Part shown: positions 36,022 to 45,998 of the stretch, in pieces
Layout of the letters: each line of letters begins with the position of its first letter
Numbering within the stretch: position 1 is the stretch's first letter
NCBI GenBank assembly: GCA_035544675.1
Contig: DATKCA010000179.1
Span: 12,933 to 76,932, forward strand
Reading direction: 5' to 3'
Length of the DNA: 64,000 bases
Source: DATKCA01 sp035544675
GTDB taxonomy: Bacteria; Acidobacteriota; Thermoanaerobaculia; Gp7-AA8
The notes under the pieces: model-generated
Told to the model about the DNA's origin: nothing
Databases searched by the model: none
Seen by the model: only the letters and a program-made list of their open reading frames with translations
Translations under genes and position numbers: made by a program

Positions 36022-36900
36022 TCACCGGTCCACCCTGGCGTGAGGAATGGCGGCGCGCTCGACGAGGATGTTGTCGATGAGACGCGTCTTCCCGATGCGC
36101 ATCGCGCCGGCCAGCAGCAGGTCGCGGTTGAAATCCTCCGGAGCGCGAAACGTGAGCGGATCGACGACGGCCAGGTAGTCGATGGCAATGCCGGATGTTT
36201 CCCCGGCAATCTTCCGCATCAGCGACTCGATCCCCGCCACTTCGCCGACGCCGTGGCGGATGGCCTCTTCTCCGGCGCGAAGCGCGCGATGCAGCACGGG
36301 CGCGAGCAGGCGCTCCTTTGCGGAGAGGTAGCTGTTGCGCGACGACATGGCCAGCCCATCGTGCTCGCGAACCGTCTCGCCGAAGACGAGGCGGACCGGG
36401 ATGTCGAGATCATCCACCAGTTGCGCGATCACCGCGCACTGCTGCGCGTCCTTCCGCCCGAAGACGGCCAGGTCGGGCTGCACGATGTTGAAGAGTTTCG
36501 TGACGACGGTGGCCACGCCGTCGAAGTGGCCGGCACGACGCTCCCCTTCCAGCGGCACACCTACATCCGCGGCCTTCACGACCGTGGACGCGCCGGGCCC
36601 GTACATCTCGCCGGCGGCGGGGATGAACACCACGTCGACCTGTCTCTCCTGCAGCAGCTCCCGGTCCCGCTCCTCATCCCGCGGATACTTCTCGAAGTCC
36701 TCGGACGGACCGAACTGCCGCGGATTCACGAAGATCGAGACCACGACGAAGTCGCTGCCGGCCTGGCGCGCGGTATCGATCAGCGAGAGATGTCCCACGT
36801 GTAGAAACCCCATCGTGGGCACGAGGCCGACAGTTCTTCCTGCAGCGCGGGCGGCGGCGATCGCGGCCCGTGTCTGGTCGATCGTCGTGGTGATCAGCAT
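36022..36900 (-). CDS. panC: Pantothenate synthetase
   Basis: The 292-residue enzyme shows GLVPTMGFLHVGHLSLI (nucleotidyl HIGH-like site), SIFVNPRQFGPSEDFEKYPRD, FNIVQPDLAVFGRKDAQQ and AMSSRNSYLS in the KMSKS position. It condenses pantoate and beta-alanine with ATP. It lies 36 bases after panB on the same strand, the usual pan unit; panD is not in the window. A short interspersed repeat fills the panB-panC gap. Confidence 0.98.
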   Translation of the reverse strand: MLITTTIDQTRAAIAAARAAGRTVGLVPTMGFLHVGHLSLIDTARQAGSDFVVVSIFVNPRQFGPSEDFEKYPRDEERDRELLQERQVDVVFIPAAGEMYGPGASTVVKAADVGVPLEGERRAGHFDGVATVVTKLFNIVQPDLAVFGRKDAQQCAVIAQLVDDLDIPVRLVFGETVREHDGLAMSSRNSYLSAKERLLAPVLHRALRAGEEAIRHGVGEVAGIESLMRKIAGETSGIAIDYLAVVDPLTFRAPEDFNRDLLLAGAMRIGKTRLIDNILVERAAIPHARVDR

Positions 36901-36931
36901 GTCATTCCGGGCCAGGCGAGGAATCCGGGCC
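36901..36931. repeat. GTCATTCCG-type interspersed repeat, copy 2
   Basis: GTCATTCCGGGCCAGGCGAG then GAATCCGGGC matches the copy after the response regulator gene over both ends. It begins at the base next to the panC ATG, so it probably forms or displaces the ribosome-binding region. Confidence 0.6.
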
Positions 36932-36936
36932 GATGA

Positions 36937-37812
36937 CTACTTGATCGGCACGACCACGCCACCGCTTCCGTAGAGCCGGTCGAGATCCTCGCGTGTCCCG
37001 GAGTGGAACGACTCGGTCACCTCGTCGGGGAAGCGTCCCTCACGAACGTCGCTGAGAAACGCCGCCAGCGCCTTCTGCATGTCGTCGGCGAGGTTCGCAT
37101 ACTTGCGCACGAACTTCGGAGTGTGCCCGTCGTAGAGGCCGAGCACGTCGTGGAAGACGAGGACCTGGCCGTCGCAGGAGGGACCGGCGCCGATGCCGAT
37201 GGTGGGGATCGTGACGCGGTCGGTGATGAACGCGCCAAGCTCGCTGGGGACGCATTCCAGGACGATGGAGAAACAGCCGGCCTGCTCGAGCGCCACGGCC
37301 TCGTCGATGAGACGGCGGGCCTCTTCGCTGCCCTTGCCCTGCACCTTGAAGCCGCCGAGCGCGTTGATCGACTGCGGAGTCAGGCCGATGTGGCCCATCA
37401 CCGGGATCTCGGCATCGAGAATGGCCTCGACGGTCTTGATGCGGCTGGGCTTCCCGCCTTCGACCTTCACCGCGTGGGCGCCGGCCTGGATGAATGCGCC
37501 GGCGTTGCGGACCGACTCCTCATCTGAGACGTGATACGAGAGGTACGGCATGTCGCCGACGATGAGCGCGTGAGAGGCTCCGCGCGCGGCCGCGCGCGTG
37601 TGGTGAAGCATGTCCTCCACGGTGACGCTGAGCGTGTCCGGATAGCCCAGCACGACCATGCCCAGGGAGTCGCCGACGAGGATGATGTCGGCGCCGGCGG
37701 CGTCGGCCACTCGAGCGGAGGGATAGTCGTACGCGGTGAGCATTCCGATCCGCTGCGAGCCCTTCATGGCGCGGATCGACGGGACGGTGACTCGTTTGAT
37801 CTGCTCTTTCAC
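36937..37812 (-). CDS. panB: 3-methyl-2-oxobutanoate hydroxymethyltransferase
   Basis: GTG 37812 follows a GGAGGAAGA ribosome site. The 291 residues carry MLTAYDYPSARVADAAGADIILVGDSLGMVVLG, VVGD-type strand LIVGDMPYLSY, VKVEGG, PVMGHIGLTPQS and ITIPTIGIGAGP-like VTIPTIGIGAGPSCDGQVLV. It makes ketopantoate from 2-oxoisovalerate and methylene-tetrahydrofolate. It heads the panB-panC unit. Confidence 0.98.
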   Translation of the reverse strand: MKEQIKRVTVPSIRAMKGSQRIGMLTAYDYPSARVADAAGADIILVGDSLGMVVLGYPDTLSVTVEDMLHHTRAAARGASHALIVGDMPYLSYHVSDEESVRNAGAFIQAGAHAVKVEGGKPSRIKTVEAILDAEIPVMGHIGLTPQSINALGGFKVQGKGSEEARRLIDEAVALEQAGCFSIVLECVPSELGAFITDRVTIPTIGIGAGPSCDGQVLVFHDVLGLYDGHTPKFVRKYANLADDMQKALAAFLSDVREGRFPDEVTESFHSGTREDLDRLYGSGGVVVPIK

Positions 37813-37843
37813 TCTTCCTCCCTGTGGGCTGGGAGGAAGAGAA

Positions 37844-37898
37844 GTGGAGGACAGGCAATCCTGCCTGTCCGGACAGACCAGATCGTCCGTCGCTCCAC
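37844..37898. repeat. Palindromic element, variant copy upstream of panB
   Basis: The 55-bp copy starts GTGGAG and ends CGCTCCAC; its centre holds the hairpin GGACAGGCA-ATCC-TGCCTGTCC (37849-37870). The ends agree with the other copies while the core differs. It lies in the 112-base gap between panB and the kinase gene. Confidence 0.65.
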
Positions 37899-37924
37899 TA
37901 CGTCTTTCGTCCCAGTCCTGCTAC

Positions 37925-38569
37925 TCAGGATCCAAGCGGCACGTAGTACTGCGTTCCCTTTTGAGCATTTCGAATCTGCTCGACGAGCTGCTCGAAATGC
38001 TCGGGCGTATGAACAAAGTCGATTTCGGTCGTATTCACGACCAGCAACGGCGTCTCGTCGTACCGGTAAAAGTAGTGTGAGTACGCCTCGCTGACCTCTT
38101 GCAAATACGATGACGAGATCGCCCGCTCGTAATTGCGCCCACGCTTCTTGATGCGCCGCATCAGTGTATCAAGGCTTGCCTGCAGATAAATGACCAGGTC
38201 GGGTTTCGGGACCGTTTCCAGCAGCAGGTCGTAGAGCCGGTTGTAGATCATCAGCTCCGAGTCCTCGAGGGTCAGATACGCGAATATCTTGCTCTTGGGA
38301 AAGGAGTAATCGGCGATGACCAGCTCGGTAAAGAGATCCCGCTGGGCCAGCCCCTTCTGCTGGTCGTAGCGGGAGAGCAGAAAGAAGAGCTCGGTCCGGA
38401 ACGCCGCCCCCCGCTTGTCCTTGTAGAAGTCGTCGAGGAAGGGATTCTCGGCGTCCTCAAGGATCTTCGTCCCGCGGAACTGCCGGGCCAGCAGCCCGGT
38501 CAGCGAAGTCTTCCCGACCCCGATCGGACCCTCGATCGCGATGTGGCGGAAGGGAAGGGCGGCGGACAC
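37925..38569 (-). CDS. Deoxynucleoside kinase
   Basis: I start at GTG 38569 (MSAALPFRHIAIEGPIGVGKTSL, 214 residues) because the longer frame would overlap the divergent protease start. The P-loop GPIGVGKT, ENPFLDDFY, FFLLSRYDQQK, YLQASLDTLMRRIKKRGR and DETPLLVVN match the bacterial dAdo/dGuo kinase family. It phosphorylates deoxynucleosides for salvage. The region upstream (38574-38612) is heptamer-like repeat. Which deoxynucleoside is preferred cannot be read from the sequence. Confidence 0.88.
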   Translation of the reverse strand: MSAALPFRHIAIEGPIGVGKTSLTGLLARQFRGTKILEDAENPFLDDFYKDKRGAAFRTELFFLLSRYDQQKGLAQRDLFTELVIADYSFPKSKIFAYLTLEDSELMIYNRLYDLLLETVPKPDLVIYLQASLDTLMRRIKKRGRNYERAISSSYLQEVSEAYSHYFYRYDETPLLVVNTTEIDFVHTPEHFEQLVEQIRNAQKGTQYYVPLGS

Positions 38570-38573
38570 GCGG

Positions 38574-38612
38574 GGGAAGGATAAGGGATGAAGGACGCGG
38601 AAGGCTAAAGGA
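38574..38612. repeat. Degenerate AAGGATG-type heptamer run
   Basis: GGGAAGGATAAGGGATGAAGG then ACGCGGAAGGCTAAAGGAC shows loosely 7-base-spaced AAGG units between the kinase start and the protease start. It is weaker than the other arrays. Confidence 0.4.
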
Positions 38613-38657
38613 CTCTGAACCTTCGTCTTCCCTCCTTTGTGATACAAGACCGCGCCC

Positions 38658-39920
38658 ATGCTCCGTCTCGACGACTACCGTCTCGCCAATGGCCTTCGCG
38701 TCATCCTCAACGAGGACCACTCCGCCCCTCTGGTCGCTGTGAGCGTCTGGTACCACGTCGGATCGAAGAACGAGCGCGTGGGACGCACCGGCTTCGCGCA
38801 TCTCTTTGAGCACATGCTCTTCTCCGGCTCGGAGCACGTCGGCAACAACGAGCATTTCCGCTACGTGCAGTCGGTGGGCGGCGTTCTGAACGGGACGACG
38901 TTCTTCGACCGCACGAACTACTTCGAGACCCTCCCCTCCAACTACCTGGCCCTCGGACTCTGGCTCGAGTCGGACCGTATGGGCTGGTTCCTTCCGGCGC
39001 TGACGCAGGAGAAGCTCGACATCCAGCGCGAGGTCGTCAAGGAAGAGCGGCGCCAGCGTTACGACAACGTTCCGTACGGGACGGCGTTCGAGCGGCTGCT
39101 CCACCTCGCGTACGACCCCGACTACTCGTACCACTGGCCGACGATCGGATCGATGGAGGACCTCTCCGCGGCGTCACTCGACGACATCCGCGAGTTCTTC
39201 TCGACGTGGTACCGGCCGGACAACGCCGTACTGACGATCGTGGGCGACTTCGTGCCGTCCGAGGCGAAGGAGCTGGTGGAGAGGTATTTCGGTCCGATCG
39301 CGGCGGGAGGATCGTTCCCCCGCTTCACGCTGCAGCGAAAGCCGCAGGCCGGCGAGCGCCGCGAGGTCTTCGAGTCGCAGGTGCAACTCCCGCGCGTGTA
39401 CCGGCTGTATCACCTGCCGAAGATGGGCGAGCGAGACTGGATCCACGGCGACCTTCTCTCGACCGTCCTGGCCTCGGACAAGGCCAGCAGGCTGGAGCGG
39501 TCGCTCGTCCATGAGAAGCAGATCGCTCAGGACGTCGCGGCGTACGTACTCCCGACCGAGTCCACCGGCATCCTGCTCCTGCATGCCACGGCCAAGGAAG
39601 AGGTCACGCTCGACGAGATCGAGCACGCCGTCGACGTCGAGATCGAGCGCCTCGTTCGCGACGGGTTGAGCGACGACGAGCTGACGCGCGCGCGCAACCG
39701 CGCGGAGATCGAGTACGCGCACCAGATCGAGAACTACGACGCGCGGGCGGACCTGATCGCGATGATGGCCACGTATTTCGGCGACCCGCAGCGCGCGGAG
39801 CACTGGCTCGAGCCGTACAACAAGGCCACGACCGAGGACCTCCGCGGCGTCGCCGAGCGATACCTCGTGCCGCAGAACCGGGCTACCAGCCGCTTCGTCC
39901 CGGAAGGGAGCGCGGCCTGA
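38658..39920 (+). CDS. M16 zinc protease, catalytic subunit
   Basis: The 420 residues carry the inverted zinc motif H-L-F-E-H in GFAHLFEHMLFSG, followed by GTTFFDRTNYFETLP and EREVVKEERRQR-like VVKEERRQRYDN, which provides the third zinc ligand. The C-terminal half is the second M16 repeat. No signal peptide is seen. It is coupled (TGATG) to a non-catalytic partner gene; such pairs form a clam-shell heterodimer that degrades peptides. Confidence 0.93.
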   Translation: MLRLDDYRLANGLRVILNEDHSAPLVAVSVWYHVGSKNERVGRTGFAHLFEHMLFSGSEHVGNNEHFRYVQSVGGVLNGTTFFDRTNYFETLPSNYLALGLWLESDRMGWFLPALTQEKLDIQREVVKEERRQRYDNVPYGTAFERLLHLAYDPDYSYHWPTIGSMEDLSAASLDDIREFFSTWYRPDNAVLTIVGDFVPSEAKELVERYFGPIAAGGSFPRFTLQRKPQAGERREVFESQVQLPRVYRLYHLPKMGERDWIHGDLLSTVLASDKASRLERSLVHEKQIAQDVAAYVLPTESTGILLLHATAKEEVTLDEIEHAVDVEIERLVRDGLSDDELTRARNRAEIEYAHQIENYDARADLIAMMATYFGDPQRAEHWLEPYNKATTEDLRGVAERYLVPQNRATSRFVPEGSAA

Positions 39921-41287
39921 TGGCAGACTTCCGCACGACCGCTCCCGAGCCCGGCCCGCCCCGCCCGTATCACTTCCCGAACGTCACACGCGTGACGCTG
40001 GCGAACGGCCTGCGCGTGCTCGTCGCGGAGAACCGCAATGCGCCGCTCGTGTCGATGCGCTCACTCGTGCGCTCCGGCGCCGACCAGGATGACGCGCCTC
40101 TGGCCGGCCTGGCATCGCTGACCGCGGACATGCTCGACGAGGGCGCCGGCCAGCGCGACGCCATCCGCCTGGCCGAGGACCTCGGCCTGCTCGGCGCGTC
40201 CGTCGGAGCGGGGGCGGATTGGGATGCCACGTACGTGTCCGTGGACGTGCTCGGCCGCAATGCCGAACCGACACTGGAGATCCTGGCCGACGTGACGTTC
40301 CGCGCCACATTGCCCCCCGACGGATTCGAGCGCGTCCAGAACGAGCGGCTCACCGAGATCATCCAGCAGAAAGACGAGCCGGCGGCGATCGCGGGCAAGC
40401 GCTTCGCGTCGCTCCTGTACGGCGCGGGCGTCTATGGCAGCCCGGTCATCGGCACGGCTGAGAGCGTCTCCAGAATCGCGCTGGACGACGCGCGCCGCTT
40501 CTACGCCACTCACTTCATTCCCAACAACAGCTCGGTCGTGGTGGCCGGCGACATCACCCCCGGCGATGCCGTCAAAATGGTGGAGCGTGATTTCGCGGCG
40601 TGGAAGCGCGAGGCAGAGCCGCCCCGGCCGACCGTGATGCCGCAGAAGATCGAAGCCTCGCGCGTCTACATCATCGACAGGCCGCAGGCTGTGCAGTCGG
40701 AGATCCGCATCGGGCATGCCGGCGTTCCGCGGTCGTGCCAGGACTACTTCCCTCTGTCGGTCATGAACGCCCTGCTGGGCGGCGTCTTCAACTCGCGCAT
40801 CAATCTCAACCTCCGCGAGCGCCACGGTTACACGTACGGGGCACGGTCGACGTTCGCGTTCCGGCGACAGGCCGGGCCGTTCGTCGTCGCCGCACCGGTG
40901 CGCAACGAAGTCACCCGCGAGTCGGTATCCGAGGTGCTCGCTGAGTTGCGCAGGATCCGCACCGGCGACATCGAGGATCGGGAGCTGAACGACACGAAGA
41001 ACTATCTCACCGGGGTGTTCCCCGCCACCGTGCAGACCTCGAGCGACGTCGCCGGCCGGCTCGTCGACATGGAGTTGTACGGACTGCCGGAGGACTACTT
41101 CGACCGCTACCGCGAGAACATCGCCGCGGTCGGAAGGGACGAGATCGCGCGCGTCGCCGACAAGTACATCGATCCGGAGCGCGCCCTCATCGTCATCGTC
41201 GGCAGCGCGAAGCAGATTCGCGAGCCGCTGGGCGCGCTGGGATTGCCGATTCACGAGATCGACATGGAAGGCGTGCCGATCGCCTAG
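39920..41287 (+). CDS. M16 protease family, non-catalytic subunit
   Basis: The 455-residue protein is an M16 homologue (VTLANGLRVLVAENRNAPLVSM) in which the HxxEH site is replaced by GLASLTADML, so it cannot bind the catalytic zinc. It keeps the C-terminal substrate-binding Arg/Tyr segment NLRERHGYTYGARSTF. This division of labour (HxxEH in one chain, R/Y in the other) is the known pattern of heterodimeric M16B proteases. Its ATG overlaps the stop of the first subunit. Confidence 0.9.
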   Translation: MADFRTTAPEPGPPRPYHFPNVTRVTLANGLRVLVAENRNAPLVSMRSLVRSGADQDDAPLAGLASLTADMLDEGAGQRDAIRLAEDLGLLGASVGAGADWDATYVSVDVLGRNAEPTLEILADVTFRATLPPDGFERVQNERLTEIIQQKDEPAAIAGKRFASLLYGAGVYGSPVIGTAESVSRIALDDARRFYATHFIPNNSSVVVAGDITPGDAVKMVERDFAAWKREAEPPRPTVMPQKIEASRVYIIDRPQAVQSEIRIGHAGVPRSCQDYFPLSVMNALLGGVFNSRINLNLRERHGYTYGARSTFAFRRQAGPFVVAAPVRNEVTRESVSEVLAELRRIRTGDIEDRELNDTKNYLTGVFPATVQTSSDVAGRLVDMELYGLPEDYFDRYRENIAAVGRDEIARVADKYIDPERALIVIVGSAKQIREPLGALGLPIHEIDMEGVPIA

Positions 41288-41312
41288 GGAACCTCTGCGT
41301 AAGCTCTGCGTC

Positions 41313-41355
41313 CTCTGTGACTCTGTGGTTTGACGTCAACCACAGAGTCACAGAG
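41313..41355. repeat. Perfect 18-bp inverted repeat after the M16 pair (possible terminator hairpin)
   Basis: CTCTGTGACTCTGTGGTT (41313-41330) and its exact complement AACCACAGAGTCACAGAG (41338-41355) flank the 7-base loop TGACGTC. It begins 26 bases after the stop of the M16 subunit gene. There is no T-run after it. The arms are built of CTCTGTG-like units related in style to the heptamer arrays. Confidence 0.85.
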
Positions 41356-41395
41356 ATCACAAAGTTGCGAGAGAGGCTCCTTAGGAGAACGCATT

Positions 41396-41463
41396 CCAGG
41401 CCTTAGTCGTTAGTCCTTGGGCGTTAGGAGAACGATCGATTTTGCTAAGGCCTAAGGCCACTA
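41396..41463. repeat. TTAGTCC/CTAAGGC heptamer run
   Basis: CCAGGCCTTAGTCGTTAGTC and CTTGGGCGTTAGG are followed, after GAACGATCGATTTTG, by CTAAGGCCTAAGGCC. The two blocks are mutually complementary. The run ends at the stop of the DUF4149 gene. Confidence 0.75.
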
Positions 41464-42051
41464 GGAGTCTCGCGAAATCGCTGGGTCAGACGCCGGTGAG
41501 GACACCGGCGCTCCATCATTCGGGTCGGACACAACGCCGGGGTCGAACGCGGGCGCTCTGGGCGCCATGCGCTCCTGAGGCCTGAGGCCCGAGGCCCGAG
41601 GCCCCCCCGTGTAAGCCTCTTTGTCGACCGCCAGCGCCGCGGCGGCCGCGACGACCTGACCCAGCAGAAGCAGGGACGAGAGCCCGTGCAGCATCCCGAA
41701 CTGCCGGCGCAGCGGATCCTGGCGCGAGAGCTGGCCGATCGGAATCGGGGAGGAGTTGCGGATGGCGCGAATTCTGAGATCGACGAACGCCTGCATCGCG
41801 GCAAAGAGGATGGCCACGAAAACGATGCCCAGAACCCAGACGCGGGCGCGCTTCCAGTCGAGGATGAGCAGTGCCAGCGGCGCGGCCAGCGCGATGTAGT
41901 GCCATTTGCCGAGCATCGCCCCGACGACGTCCGCGGCAACCGTCGAATTCGGCGCAACACGAAACGCGGCGGGCGCCGCCACGGCGATCAGGAAGACACC
42001 GCTGCCGAGCCATAACGCGTGGATGTAGCGGGTCAGAACCTGACTGGTCAT
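41461..42051 (-). CDS. DUF4149-like four-helix membrane protein with repeat-encoded tail
   Basis: ATG 42051 overlaps the mtnA stop (ATGA), giving 196 residues. Residues 1-148 hold four hydrophobic helices (ALWLGSGVFLIAVAAPAAF, LAAPLALLILDW, VWVLGIVFVAILFAAMQAF, LSSLLLLGQVVAAAAALAV) in the order of DUF4149/TMEM205-like proteins. The last ~48 residues (from GGPRASGLRP on) are low-complexity and encoded by two repeats: a heptamer run (41573-41606) and half a palindromic element (41491-41517). The natural C-terminus was probably near residue 150. The function is unknown. Confidence 0.72.
   Translation of the reverse strand: MTSQVLTRYIHALWLGSGVFLIAVAAPAAFRVAPNSTVAADVVGAMLGKWHYIALAAPLALLILDWKRARVWVLGIVFVAILFAAMQAFVDLRIRAIRNSSPIPIGQLSRQDPLRRQFGMLHGLSSLLLLGQVVAAAAALAVDKEAYTGGPRASGLRPQERMAPRAPAFDPGVVSDPNDGAPVSSPASDPAISRDS
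41491..41517. repeat. Half palindromic element in the DUF4149 tail
   Basis: CGCCGGTG-AGGA-CACCGGCG is a perfect 8-bp hairpin followed by CTCCATC. From 41496 it is identical to the right half of the copy in the PHP gene, and it is read in the same frame to give DGAPVSSP in both proteins. Confidence 0.8.
41573..41606. repeat. GAGGCCT/GAGGCCC heptamer run in coding sequence
   Basis: GAGGCCT, GAGGCCC, GAGGCCC, GAGGCCC repeat at 7-base steps. On the minus strand they encode GGPRASGLRP in the DUF4149 tail, sharing ASGLRP with the ftsB tail. Confidence 0.85.
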
Positions 42052-43052
42052 GCGTTCCCCATGATGGACTGGATGGACTGCGCAAACGGCGGGTGGAGGA
42101 CACCGCGCTCCGTGATGATCGCGGTGATGAGACGCGCCGGCGTGACGTCGAACGCCGGATGCCGGACCGCGATTCCGTCCGGCGCGATCTGCCTGCCGAA
42201 TCCCCCGGTCACTTCCGCGCTGCTGCGCTCCTCGATGGGGATGCCACTCCCGTCGCCACAGGCCACGTCGATCGTCGACGTCGGCGCGGCGATGTAGAAC
42301 GGCACGCCGTGCGCGTTCGCCAGGACGGCCAGCGTGTACGTCCCGATCTTGTTCGCGGTGTCGCCGTTCGCGGCGATCCGATCGGCGCCGACCACGACGG
42401 CGTCGAACTGTCCCTGCTGAAAGAAATGACCGGACATGCTGTCGGTGATCAGCGTGACGTCGATCCCGTCCTGCTGAAGCTCCCATGCCGTGAGCCGGGC
42501 ACCCTGCAGATACGGCCGCGTCTCGCCGGCGAACACCGCGATCTTCTTCCCACCCTCCACCGCGGCGCGGATGACGCCGAGGGCGGTGCCGTAGCCGCTG
42601 GTGGCCAGGGCGCCGGCGTTGCAGTGCGTCAGGACCGTCGCTCCGTCACGCAGCAGCTCCGCGCCGTGCCGGCCGATGCGCATGTTTCCCTCGACGTCCT
42701 CGCGCTGGATCCTCTCGGCTTCCTCCGCAAAAGAGTGGGGAGGGACGCGCAGCATCCGGTCCACCGCCCATCCGAGGTTGACGGCGGTGGGTCGTGCCGC
42801 GCGAAGCATTTCAGCCGCGGCGCGGATGTCGTCGCCGCGCTGGGCGGCCAGAGCGAGAGCGAACGCGGCGGCCACTCCAATGGCCGGAGCGCCGCGGATG
42901 ACCATGTCGCGAATGGCCGCCGCCACCGATTCGGCATCGTGATACTCAATCCACTGTTCCGTGCCCGGAAGGAGCCGCTGATCGAGCAGGTGGAGCGAGC
43001 GGCCCGTCCAGCGCAGCGGCGAGACGTGCACGGAGTTCGCAGTGGAAGTCAC
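42048..43052 (-). CDS. mtnA: Methylthioribose-1-phosphate isomerase
   Basis: The 334 residues carry MVIRGAPAIGVAAAFALAL, EGNMRIGRHGAELL, VLTHCNAGALATSGYGTALGV with the catalytic Cys, ETRPYLQGARLTAWEL and VVVGADRIAANGDTANKIGTY with the catalytic Asp. It isomerises 5-methylthioribose-1-phosphate to the ribulose form in methionine salvage. The related eIF2B-like ribose-1,5-bisphosphate isomerases are less likely given the NAGALAT pattern. It is coupled to the DUF4149 gene. Confidence 0.95.
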   Translation of the reverse strand: MTSTANSVHVSPLRWTGRSLHLLDQRLLPGTEQWIEYHDAESVAAAIRDMVIRGAPAIGVAAAFALALAAQRGDDIRAAAEMLRAARPTAVNLGWAVDRMLRVPPHSFAEEAERIQREDVEGNMRIGRHGAELLRDGATVLTHCNAGALATSGYGTALGVIRAAVEGGKKIAVFAGETRPYLQGARLTAWELQQDGIDVTLITDSMSGHFFQQGQFDAVVVGADRIAANGDTANKIGTYTLAVLANAHGVPFYIAAPTSTIDVACGDGSGIPIEERSSAEVTGGFGRQIAPDGIAVRHPAFDVTPARLITAIITERGVLHPPFAQSIQSIMGNA

Positions 43053-43057
43053 CTCGA

Positions 43058-43063
43058 TATACT
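43058..43063 (+). promoter_or_regulatory. Possible -10 box (TATACT) for the gap-pgk unit
   Basis: TATACT at 43058 has TTCGCA 16 bases upstream (43036-43041) as a fair -35. It would place the transcript start near 43070, so the palindromic element at 43073-43128 would lie in the 5' leader of gap. Confidence 0.4.
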
Positions 43064-43072
43064 AGCGCGCCA

Positions 43073-43128
43073 GTGGAGCGGCGGCGTCCTCACCGGCGCA
43101 GCCGCCGCCAGGAATGGCGGCGCTCCAC
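43073..43128. repeat. Palindromic element copy 5, in the gap leader
   Basis: The 56-bp copy has GTGGAGCG and CGCTCCAC ends. It lies between a possible -10 box and the AGGAGG ribosome site of gap. Confidence 0.85.
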
Positions 43129-43143
43129 CGCAGGAGGTCCCTC

Positions 43144-45352
<2,209 letters not shown>

Positions 45353-45365
<13 letters not shown>

Positions 45366-45425
45366 AGGATGAAGGCTGAAGAAAAGCCCATTCATCCTTC
45401 ATCCTTCATCCTTCATGCTTCATCT
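45353..45425. repeat. GAAGGCT/GAAGGAT heptamers with inverted partner
   Basis: GAGGGCT, GAAGGAT, GAAGGCT, GAAG are followed by AAAAGCCC and then TTCATCC units at 7-base steps (four copies). The two blocks are complementary and can form a hairpin between pgk and the CYTH gene. The first block includes the pgk stop. Confidence 0.88.
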
Positions 45426-45431
45426 TTCTCA

Positions 45432-45998
45432 ATGCCTCAGGAAATCGAAGTCAAGTTCCCGCTCCGCAATCGCGACGAGCTCACACGCCGGCTGCAGGAC
45501 ATCGGCGCGACGCGGCTCTACGCCGAGACGTTCGAGGACAACATCGTCCTGGACCGGCGTGGCGAGTTGCGCACGCGCGGGGCCCTGTTGCGCGTCCGCA
45601 AGTTCGGCCGCTACGCGCTGGCCACGTACAAGGGGCCGATGTCGATCGAGGATGGAATCAAATCGCGTGAGGAAGTCCAGACCGGAGTGGAGAGCTTCGA
45701 GCTGGCCATCCAGCTCTTCGACGCGCTCGGCTTCAAGCCGGTGTTCCGCTACCAGAAGTTCCGCGAGGTCTGGCGCCTTCGGGAGGTGGAGGTGGTCGTC
45801 GACCGCACCCCCATCGGAGACTATTTCGAGATCGAAGGGCCCGTCGATACCATCCGCTCCGTCGCCGCCGACCTCGGAATGAACATGGACCAGGCCATCC
45901 GCTCCAGCTACGCCGATCTCTACCGGCAGCACCGTCGAACGAGGGCCGATCTGCCGGAGAACATGGTTTTTGCACCTGAGGATCTTCCAAGCGCATGA
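45432..45998 (+). CDS. CYTH-domain protein (class IV adenylate cyclase / CyaB-like)
   Basis: ATG 45432 gives 188 residues starting MPQEIEVKFPLRN, the ExExK motif of the CYTH triphosphate tunnel. Further charged strands are VLDRRGELRTRGALLRVRK, YKGP, REEVQTGV, FRYQKFREVW, VEVVVDRTP and YFEIEGP. The family includes CyaB adenylate cyclase and inorganic or thiamine triphosphatases. It overlaps the next gene by 4 bases. Phosphatase activity on small triphosphates is the safer guess. Confidence 0.88.
   Translation: MPQEIEVKFPLRNRDELTRRLQDIGATRLYAETFEDNIVLDRRGELRTRGALLRVRKFGRYALATYKGPMSIEDGIKSREEVQTGVESFELAIQLFDALGFKPVFRYQKFREVWRLREVEVVVDRTPIGDYFEIEGPVDTIRSVAADLGMNMDQAIRSSYADLYRQHRRTRADLPENMVFAPEDLPSA

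Noticed and set aside
42090..42112. Further palindromic element copy inside mtnA
   Set aside because: GTGGAGGACACCGCGCTCC looks similar, but the segment codes for the conserved mtnA end and lacks the paired ends, so it is probably coincidence.
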